A stretch of DNA of 64,000 nt, taken from positions 13,810,960-13,874,959 of the forward strand of contig NC_059300.1 in NCBI RefSeq assembly GCF_017591435.1, given 5' to 3'. Of this stretch, positions 1 through 11,369 are shown piece by piece (position 1 is the stretch's first letter; the number at the start of each line of letters is the position of its first letter). The DNA comes from Portunus trituberculatus. Its lineage: Eukaryota > Arthropoda > Malacostraca > Decapoda > Portunidae. Position numbers and translations under genes: made by a program. The notes beneath the pieces are model-generated. The model saw only the letters and a list, made by a program, of their open reading frames with translations, was not told the DNA's origin and ran no database searches.

Positions 1-493
1 GGCCTGGTCAGCCTCATAGCAAAGTAAGGGAACAAAAACAGCAGTGAAAGGAACAGAAACAAACTTTAATTGTGGTTACACACTGGAACCCAAAAAGTGA
101 TTACACCCAAGGACTCTGCAACCTAAGAAGTGAACAATAAAAAGCAATTAAAATAACCAAATATTACAGCAAAACAAAACAATGAAGCAAAGAACTGATG
201 ATTCTTGTTTCATAAAAGAATTTGAAATAAAACATTTCACATTTATAACAGTTCAAAAACTTCCATTACCATTACTATAATCCTTTTCTTGACTTTATAT
301 TTAAATCTCATGTCTTGCTGCTAGACAGATCCTTTAGCACAGAAATACTTTCAAATATTAGATTCTTGCTTCTAAGTTCCCTTCATTGACACCAAAATAC
401 TTATTCTTCTTCCCATCACTACCTCTATATAGCTATTCAATGACTACAATAAAGCCAACACATAAACCAAACAGACATAGTAAAATAGTTCAC
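1..493. other. intron sequence of the PCM1-like gene
   Basis: A/T-rich sequence downstream of the donor at 493. I see no further exon, repeat or RNA gene in it. Confidence 0.4.
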
Positions 494-676
494 CTTGTAG
501 CGTGTCAAGAGGTCTTCCCTGCGCGCTATGCTGGCTCTCATCTGGCTCATGATGGCCACAGACTCCTCCTGACTTGCTGCAAGGCGATCCTGCAGCGAGC
601 GAACGTTTTCCGAGCTCATGGTGCGCACATTGTCAGTGCTGATCATTCCCACAAGACGGCTGCCTTCCTCTGCCGC
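494..676 (-). CDS. PCM1-like gene, last exon visible in window
   Basis: 61 codons between a GACAG acceptor and a GTGAAC donor, phase 0 at both ends. The sequence is helical and charged (NVRSLQDRLAASQEESVAIM). The donor means the gene continues beyond the left edge. Confidence 0.65.
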
Positions 677-2526
677 CTGTCAACACAGCCCAGGTGCCAC
701 TCATAATACATGCCTCAAGGCTAGCCAAGATATTGCTTCTCAGGATACAACAGTTTGGCCTTAAGTGAATATATTACAATACATATTTGTTATTTCATGA
801 ATAACAATACAAGTTATCAGTAAATCAAGTAAACTTTATGACCCAATTTTCCTGATATGTCATTAAAAATGTAATCAGTTTGTTCTAATATTGATGCTGC
901 ATACAGAATTTAAAACAGTTATTCTCAGCCCAAGATTCATCTTCCCCTGAGATAAAATATGAAGGTAGTGAGAAGCTACAAAAAAGTTAATCAATTTGGA
1001 AAGCTGATTCACTCTCACACACATACCTGCACACACACACACACACACACACAAATGAATAATGAAACTATTGAGCAACTGTGACACTGACTGGCTCATC
1101 TCGGCCATTGACTTGTGCTGCAGGAGAGCCACTTGGTGCTGTGCTTTGCTGCGTCCCATTGGCCACCTGTGCAGCAGCCTGGATTCAGAGGAAGGGGAAG
1201 TAAGTCAGTACCAGTATTTGCATACCATCTGATGTGGTCTATCATTTATAATATTCAGAAACCATATTTTGCCTAATACCATGTTCTTATACAAGAGAAA
1301 TAGAACATCCCTACATTCATATCTTGATCATTATGGCAGAGTAGCAGAGAACATAACTGTCCTAAACACAATTTACAAGCATAATGATAATAACAGTGGC
1401 TGTGACTGTCTCATCTCTGACTTACTGGAATACAGGCCTTGCAATAAACATTTAATATCACTGTAGAAAGTTAGTAATCTATAACATTTATTGAAGAAAG
1501 CCAGACTAGTAGAGGAGTCAGTTTAATACCTGCAACCAAATATTCTCATGCAAATAAATGCGCACGACAACAGCACAACACCAAGGTAAGAATGGATAAG
1601 TTACCTTATTAAGGACAAGAGACCTTGCTAGAATGTCCAAATACTCTTCCTCCTGCTGCTGGAGAGACTTATTGAGGTGAACATAGCGAGCATAAATGTC
1701 ACTCTGTAAGCTCTTTGGGGGTAGGGATGAAGGACAGACATGAAAGACAACAGAGTGCAGTTAGTAACACCATACAAACCAACACAATATACAGCATCAT
1801 CTTGCATGTTATACATATTTATCTACTACTAGAAAATACAACAAGATGTAACACTGGTAGTAGTTCCATCATACATCATGTGCAATATTAACAAAGAGAA
1901 TAACAATTTTAGTCCCAAACAGAATCATAAGACTCTATATAGCCAATTTCTGCTCTGTATGGTAAGATCAAACCACTATCTCACAAATGTTTCAACACTT
2001 CATTGACTACATACAATGTCAATGGCATCTGTGACCAGCACCACCACCACAACCTCCACTGACACCAGAATGGCTTGGCAGACATGGAATGTATTTCTTA
2101 CCAGTACTAGTTCATCACACAGTACTATTTTCATTAGTAAGGTTAAACACAAACATATACACACACACACACACACACAAAATAACCTCTCTATTTTCGG
2201 CAGCCTGGGCCTTGAGTTTGGCTTCAGAACCCCTGAGATCCCTGAGCACCTTGGCCAGGGTATTGTACTGCCCCACCTTAGACTACACCACCAGAGAAGC
2301 AACACATTAGCTCAATAATACAAAAAAAAAGATGAGAAAAAAATTAAGTCACGGATATAACAGAAAAATATGAGAAATTAAATAGAAGTGATAAGTCCTT
2401 TACAGATGTATTCCCACACACCTATACTATATACACATGTGATGAAAGTTACACTCTAGAAACTCGTTACATCATCACTGTTCTCTTAATTTCCAATATA
2501 TTCTATTTTTATATGTAACCTAATGT

Positions 2527-2602
<76 letters not shown>

Positions 2603-3624
2603 CAGTAATGTACTTGAGGGAGACAATACATACAGTGTCTCCCTGCTGCTCCAGTGCAGCCATAGCAGCAGTGGTCTGCTGGATGTACCCCTGAATTTGC
2701 TGCAGCTTCTCCACAATCTTCTTCTTATCCACACCCTGTAAGGAAATGGTATGATAGGCCTCCATGAGGAGAGAAGGGGGAGGCTTCTGTAGCATAGAAG
2801 TGAAGTGAAGTGAGGGGGAAAGAGACTGACATATTAGTGACACAATAAAACAATGGAGGGTGTTGCACATGAGTATGATGTAACCATATAAAAAGCATGA
2901 TTTCTTATGCTATCCCCACTGCTATTACTGCATCCAGTGTTACATCATAGTTATAATCTTCATTACATCATGTTCAGTTATAATCTTCAGAGGCCAGCTT
3001 CTGTTTCTAATTCAGAGCAGCTGGACAGAGAGATTATAAAGAGAGAGGGCCACCCTTAGCCTCAGGGAAGCAATACTTACTGTCATGTCCACCATGGAGG
3101 AGGCAGTCTGGGCTGCAGCCACCATGTCCACTCCCGCAGCACCACCTGAGGCAGCTGGCCCATTGGAGGTAGCTGCAGGCCCAGCAGAGGAGGAAGGACT
3201 GGCCAGGGACACCGTGGAGGCATTACTCACTCCTGATTCTGTGCGGGAGCGGCTCAGGGAGTGGTCTTGTTCGTTGCTGGGATGAAGGAAAAAATAATAA
3301 GGGTGGACATCATACCAAAAACACACCATACCAAACAGTGAAGATACGTGTCTCCTCTGTTGCTTACCTCGTGTTCCTGCCACCGCTGCCACCCTGGTGG
3401 TCATCCTCAGTGTCAGAGAAAGTCATGTTGAGGAGGATGGAGGACAACTGGTGGAGAGGCACAGAGAAGCCCCCACGAGTGCGAGGTAAGGACCGGCGAG
3501 AGCTGCTACGGGATGCAGGTGCCTCGGGGGGCAGCCGTGGGGCACGCTCTGTCGGAGGTGGGGGGGGAAGGAATGGTTGGTGAAGTATGTTTCAGTCTTT
3601 ATTCTTCCTACATTGTATATATAA

Positions 3625-3655
<31 letters not shown>

Positions 3656-4611
3656 TCAATTTATGGAGAGAAATGATAAGTGTGGTGGACGTAGATGACA
3701 AAGTGAATACATCACCATTTTTTGACAGATATATGAAAAGTATTAGAGAGTAGAATAAGTTTTAATTAGTTTTGAGAAGGAATATTACATGTGATGTCTG
3801 GCTGTCTTAAAAATTAGTCAAACAAAGAAACAAAATGAAAATTTGGCAATGGTGTTTACCTGGACTCTGGAGGAGGTTGATATCTGAGCCAGAATGTTGT
3901 TGTTGTTGTTGTTGCTGCTCCTGTCCCAGGATAAGGTGCTCACTCTCCAACAGTGCTTCAAGCTCCTCCCAGTCCTCCTACACGACAGTGAAGAGGACAA
4001 TACTTAGTTACTTTTATATATACCTGCAACAACTATTGATCTATCTACATATCCCTACATCCCTTCCTCTGGTAAACTCCAGAACTCCCTGCCTACTTCT
4101 GCATTACCTCTTACCTGTGATTCATACTCCATTACGAGGCAAGTTTCTAGACACCCCATAATTCTAGATACTAACTTCAAGAGTCTGCTTCAAGGCCAGG
4201 CACCTTTTTTTTTTTTTTTTTTTTGTCATTTTTGTTGTCCACGACTGTATTGTTGCAGAAAAGGGAATGTCTTGATAGTCTACGAGTGCGGGCGCGCGCA
4301 CACTCGCACACACACACACACACACACCGCGTAGTGTAGTGGTTAGCACGCTCGACTCACAATCACAATCGAGAGGGTCCGGGTTCAAGTCCCGGAAAGC
4401 GGCGAGGCAAATGGGCAAGCCTCTTAATGTGTAGCCCCTGTTCACCTAGCAGTAAATAGGTATGGGATGTAACTCGAGGGGTTGTGGCCTCGCTTTCCCG
4501 GTGTGTGGAGTGTGTTGTGGTTTCAGTCCTACCCGAAGATCGGTCTATGAGCTCTGAGCTCGCTCAGTAATGGGGAAAACTGGCTGGGTAACCAGCAGGC
4601 AACCGTGGTGA

Positions 4612-4661
<50 letters not shown>

Positions 4662-5551
4662 GCGTAGTGTAGTGGTTAGCACGCTCGACTCACAATCGAG
4701 AGGGCCGGGTTCGAATCCCGGTAAGCGGCGAGGCAAATGGGCAAGTCTCTTAAATGTGTGGCCCCTGTTCACCTAGCAGTAAATAGGTACGGGATGTAAC
4801 TCGAGGGGTTGTGGCCTTGCTTTCCCGGTGTGTGGAGTGTGTTATGTGGTCTCAGTCCTACCCGAAGATCGGTCTATGAGCTCTGAGCTTGCTCCGTAAT
4901 GGGGAAGACTGGCTGGGTGACCAGCAGACGACCGAGGTGAATCACACATACCGCGTAGTGTAGTGGTTAGCACGCTCGACTCGCAATCGAGAAGACCAGG
5001 TTCGAGTCCCGTGGCGGCGAGGCAAATGGGCAAACCTCTTAACGTGTGGCCCCTGTTCACCTAGCAGTGAATAGGTACGGGATGTAACTCGACGGGTTGT
5101 GGCCTCGCTTTCCCGGTGTGTGGAGTGTGTTGTGGTCTCAGTCCTACCCGAAGATCGGTCTATGAACTCTGAGCTCGCTCTGTAATGGGGAAGACTGGCT
5201 GGGTGACCAGCAGACGACTGAGGTGAATTACACACACACACACTCTCTCTCTCTCTCTCTCTCTCGACAATTTAAGACGGCCGGAGCAACATACTGTATA
5301 CGTAATCGTGGTGGCAGAAACTAAAACACATGTGCGTCAGCACCAAGCAAAGGAACATGCCACATCTCAAATCTCACATCCACATCCACATCACCGACCC
5401 AGTTTAGATGCGGCTATTTTTGCGTGCACAGTGTTGGCAGGCGTGGTGAGAGGGGGAGAGATGCTGAGATGCCAGGGGGAGAGGTATGTGGGGAAGAGGG
5501 TGACTGGTGGGACACGTCTCTGAGGAAGTAGAAACAAGCAATGAAGTTTCT

Positions 5552-5612
<61 letters not shown>

Positions 5613-6665
5613 GCAACAGATGCGTATATAAGTACCTACTATGCACATTATTTCATGAGACGGGCCAGGAAGGAAAGGGAGGGGGGGAAAGAATGCGAGG
5701 ATTATGCGAAATATGGCAGACGGGCCAGGAAGGAAAAGGAGGGGGGGAAAGAATGCGAGGATTATATGAAATATGGCAAATACTTAAAAAAAAAAAAAAA
5801 CCCCATCCAGCAAAATCTCTTATAACTAAAGAAATAAATAACAAATAAAATAATACAATTAGGAAAGAAACAGCTGAAAGGGAGGGCAGTTTAGTTAACA
5901 GGGAAAAGAGAGAAAGGGGAGACGTCAGTGAAAGATACAGACGGGAAAGAGAGGAAGGGGCAAGAGAAGGGATGGGGTGGTAGGTAGTAAGAAGGGAGGC
6001 GGGTCATGGGGAAGGGAGTGGCAAGGTGATGGAGGACAGAGTGGTGAGTGATAGAAAAGGAAGTGTTGTGAGTGCGTGGTGAGATGGAAGATGTTACAAG
6101 AAGAGGAAACAGAAGGGAAGGGGGAAGAATGGCAACTTAACCCCTTCTATACTGGAACACATTTGTATTTTGAGATTTGTGTACGATTAGACCATTCTAT
6201 TGACATTGGGAAGGGTCTATGGAGGTTACAAGATTAACACCACAGTCTTCACTACTTTAATCCTCCACATGAGTTTCTGAAGTTGTATAAAATCACCAAA
6301 TAATAAGCAGAAGAAATATGGAAACGCGTCATGGTACTGAAGGCTGGGTACTGGGAGCAGAGGGAAGGAAAGAACGATCGAGGTAAGGTACAAGACACGC
6401 ACTCTTGTAGCTCTTCTATTTCTGTTCCACAAATCAAATGAGTTACATCGCCAGTCACCACCACTTGCCATCCAACACGCCACAATCCTTCACAGCCACC
6501 AACCCCAACCCCACCCCACGCATCCCTACATCGTCACCGTCACAACACCGTTACTAGCCATCGCCTCTCTAAACCCTAAACAAAATGCCCCTCTGCCACC
6601 ATCAACACTCATATACATAATCTTCCACTATATTTATTACCATCACAATCATCACTACTATTACC

Positions 6666-6705
<40 letters not shown>

Positions 6706-8016
6706 CTTTCATGATGCCAATTCTTCTTTCAGTTTCATCAATGGACTACATTTTTCCAAAAAACAAATACAATAAAATATATCTTCCTTTCAAGCTAACA
6801 CGCGTCACGCGCCATTAACTTTTTAACAACCTACGCAATCTATTGCCACACTTTTCACTGAGATTGGTGAGTAACTCAACGACAGCAATTGTCACATGGG
6901 TGTTGCTCCTGATGAGTTCCAGCCCCTGGCCAATCGGTAAAGCTCCTCACTCCTCAGTCCTCGGGCTTACCCTGTGCCAAAATCTCGAAGACTCCTAGCG
7001 GTGACAACTGATAAGGGCAGTGCACAGAGCCTACACCTAAATCTTTCAATGGAAACGTTCACTCTGTCTGATGTTTCAGCTGGGTTAATCCTGCAAACTA
7101 ACGCAAGAGAAGGCCTATGAGCTACTTACTGTATGATGTCCACAACAAGCTCTCCGTTTCCTATCTTCCTTCGACGGAAGCGACACAGCCTACACATTCA
7201 TATTCATTTACATGAAGTCAAAGATTATCAAGTCGTGAAAATTTTTCCAAGTACTCTAATATTAAGATGGTAGTTTATTTGCAGTAAATTGAATTTCCAT
7301 ACACATACAATGCAAGAATAATAGCCAATGCAGTCAGTAGTAACAGCCATCTCTTGACGGCTGCCCGTGACACGTTTACGAAACTGCGCATTTCTTGATT
7401 TCAGTGAGCATGACGGAAGGCAAATACCACCCATGTAATGTAACAATTAAATGTATGTTCGGCAGAAACCCATCCACCACCTCTCCTGACCTATCCTCAC
7501 CGCGGGCTTCATGAAGCATCCACATTCCCCTCAGCGGCAGGCGCCTCGTGGCCGCCGCCACACCGCCGGCGGCCCACTACGGAAATAGCCCTAAGTAACC
7601 CGATGGACAGATGCTGGTGAACGTAAAATTGCGTCTTCAACACATCCGGCGCTCAAGTTGGCCCCGGACTGAGAGGAATGAAGGGAAGACACGAAAACCA
7701 CGAGGGAAGGTGAATGGACAACCTCACCTGTGGCAGTGGCCCTCCTCAACCTGGTGCTGCGGGTGCCTCACTGACACCCACACCCACAGGCTTGCCTGCC
7801 AAGTGCCAACACGCACACGTGAGAGGCCCTCTCGTGGGCTTCAGGCAACCTTTATCATTCTCGCAGCCTCGCTACAGTGCCCCAAAGGACAAAGGTGGTC
7901 CCGGCCAGAAGCAGGGAGTGGAAAAACCTGCTGAGTACCTCCCCAGGCGGTGAGCTGCGAGAAACGCTCTAGTGAACACTTAACTTGTCTGAATACATCC
8001 TTGAACAACGCTATGT

Positions 8017-8080
<64 letters not shown>

Positions 8081-10924
8081 TTTCCTTTACACAACATACT
8101 ATACATCACAAGGTAAGGCAATGGCAGTGCACAGATATCTTGTGGCAGCGTGAGGATCATGATTATTTTAAGCCTGCAGATAACAAGGGAAGCCATCACA
8201 GCCATCTCATCCCACCACAAGGTATGACAATCTATGCAGGATATCTTAGAGCAAAGGAGTGCCAGTGTCCATAAGTTTAGATATAAGGTGAACACAAACT
8301 GGTCACAACAAAAAACCAAGAAGAAACATAACAAGAAAAAAAAAATCTCTCAAAACCCAAAGATGGATACATTATGAACTTCAATGCAGCACTTAATTTA
8401 CCTGATAGAAAAGCAAGACAGGACAACCCAACACTACTGGATGGTGTGTCTGTGAGGTCAGTAAGGTGCCATATCTAAGACCTCAGTGACCACAGTATTC
8501 CAGCTCTGCCCAAACCTATGGTCTGTAACCCTCACCAACAAAAAGGGACTTGCTTTTTATGATATGTAAGAGAAATGGATCATTGAGTAGTGTGGTGTGG
8601 AGCATTAGGTGAGAATTTTAAGTGGCCAATAGTCAAGGTTGTATATCATCCCAGCAGCTGCTACCCTCGATTCATGTCACACTTCACAGCCTCCAAGATC
8701 ATTCATTCAATGGTGGTGCGGAGCTGCTCCACTTGTTATGGTGTGGAGAGCCTTCCAGTGTTATACAACACCACCATAATGAATCATGGAAATACATCTT
8801 CTCTGTGACCATTTACTTGAGTCTTTTGAGATATAGCATGCTGCATAATGACCTTGAAGCAGTATGGAGGTCCATGTCACTGCCAAATCAGTGAGGCAGT
8901 GGCTCAGGCTGTGTGGTGATCTTTTAAGACTGGCCTGCTAATTGGTATAACTTGAACACAATCAAGAATAAGTCATCATCAAATGGTAGATGAACCACCA
9001 CAACTGCTTTACAGTGTCTAAACTCCTACAATACAAACTGCTCTTCGGGACAGTAGTAGTTCCAACCAACACTTCATGGTGTTTGTTGACAGCTTTTCTG
9101 CATATTTATAAGTGTGTGTAGGAGGTGCATGCAGATGCCTACAAAGTACAGATTTAAGGGATAATAGATTCCTTTGGTTCTATCACCATGAAGTGAGGCT
9201 CAACAATCACTTCCTCTTCACTTAACATTGCATCATGATAACCAACCACTAACTGCCAGTCACTGGACATAATATCAAACTGCTGTGAATCAAAAGTTTT
9301 TCACTGTTGCGATTACCGCCCTTCTAGTTTCTGGTTCAAACACAATTAGTTCACTGCTTTTCATCTCATAATGTGGGCATATGGAAGGAAATACCCATGC
9401 AGTAATCAGATGACCAATAAATGTAAAATATATTGTGGCTTTTAAGCTTTTCTAATCCAACGGTTTAACTTCAATTTCAGTCATGAGATAAGACAAACTG
9501 TACAGACAACCATGGCCAATGGTTTATGTCATAAATTTAACCTTAATATCAGGTAATAGAGAAAGCTACCAAGAGGATAGCCAAAGCCCAAAGGTGTTGA
9601 TGGCTGCTTAGAAGGGCTCATCTGTCACATATACATGCTGCCTGCCTACTCCAACCAGTACATAGTCAACTCTTGATTAATGTGAGGGTTACATTCCTGG
9701 AGATGTTTTGTATTCAAAATCATGTTATTCAAACATAATTTTCCCATAGAAACAATGATAATAGTGGGGAGGGGTTATGTTCCTGGCCACTGGAAAAGTT
9801 TTAAGGATTTTGTTACTCAAACCTTAAAAAAGCTATTAATACATCACTAGGTCACAAAAACAATAAAAACACACATTCTCATTCTATTAGCTACGATAGT
9901 ATTCAACATACTCTCCTTCAGTACCGTTGCATGGACAATCACCAAGGTCTTTTCTCCCCTGGCATAGCGATCTAACACTTCCAACTTCTTTTCAATGTTT
10001 ACAGTCTTCCTTGATTTCTTGGAATCACTTTCCTGTGAGGAGGTTGAAGGAAGCTTGGATGCCATAGTATAGAACACTAAGTGAAAATGCAAAGAAACCA
10101 TTCTCACTCCTCAGTATGGAGCTAACCTGCATTGTGAGAAGGAAGACCTGAACATCTCTGAACAATCACTCAGTGCCACAGAGTCAAGGTGATCCTCATG
10201 GCATGATCATATATGAATACAAAGGTATGATATCCATTATGCAGGCAATAAAGGGGTGAAAATACAAATATTGTAGTGAAAGCAACACACAACCTAAAGG
10301 GTGTCATAAGAAGAAGCAGCAGAAGCGTCTGCCGCCGATTGGCAGCGGCCGCTTCTTCAAATGTCTCTTCATCTCTTGCTTTGTTTTCCATGTTCCATGC
10401 AAGCTTTCACTTTGTGCATCACAAAACTATCCTTTCTTGGTGGTAAAGCTTGTAAAAAGCTCATAGAAATGTTGTCTTGTGAACATATATATATATATGA
10501 GACAGTAACACCTCCTTAGGCAGTAGTTTTACCAGCAACCTGCTAGCGACTTCACTACCATGGCAAGTGTCTCACTATGCATTCATGAATACCATTTCAC
10601 AGCTAGAAGTAGCTCCACTAGTTGTTAAGTTTCTTGGATCCCAGCCCAGTGCAGTTCCCATCAGAAGCATCGTGGGTGCGTGTGATATTATCAAGTCTAG
10701 TTAACAAGCATTAAATTAGATAAATAGTATTATTTAATCATATCTCCTTAAATATTAAGTCGCATTAAATCGAAATCACGTTACTCAAACTTACATTAAT
10801 CAACAGTTGACTGTACAGAAAGATATTGCAGCACATTCACATTCCCTACTTTAACAAGACAAGACAAGCAAGATTACTGTAGTTATAGTGTAAACAACAA
10901 AAAACCATGTACCAAGAATGGTTT

Positions 10925-10980
<56 letters not shown>

Positions 10981-11277
10981 TTCCTCCTCCAAGCAAACAC
11001 TATAGTGTCGACCGGGGTAATTTGGACCAGGTTTTGACAAACTTAGATACTGTTTCCACATTTATTAAGATAAACTTACAAAAATTTTATGAAAACATGA
11101 GCAAGTTATTGCCTTTAAATCCCTAACAAAAAAAAAAAAAAAATCATTCATAACAGATTCTTCAGCTTTGAAGTAATAAGTGTGGTTCACAGTTATAAAA
11201 AAAATGAGGTAATGTGAACCCCTCCCACCAGGGTAAACTGAACCACCCATGGGGTAATTTGAACCACCCTTTATAAA

Positions 11278-11369
<92 letters not shown>

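Larger units (their letters stand above)
4306..5264 (+). repeat. tandem trimer of tRNA-derived SINEs joined by (CA)n
   Basis: Three copies of one SINE lie head to tail (about 4328-4614, 4660-4944, 4951-5230), with CA repeats before the first copy, between copies 1 and 2, and after copy 3. The block ends in a short (TC)n. It lies in the first large intron of the PCM1-like gene, opposite to the gene's direction. Confidence 0.8.
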
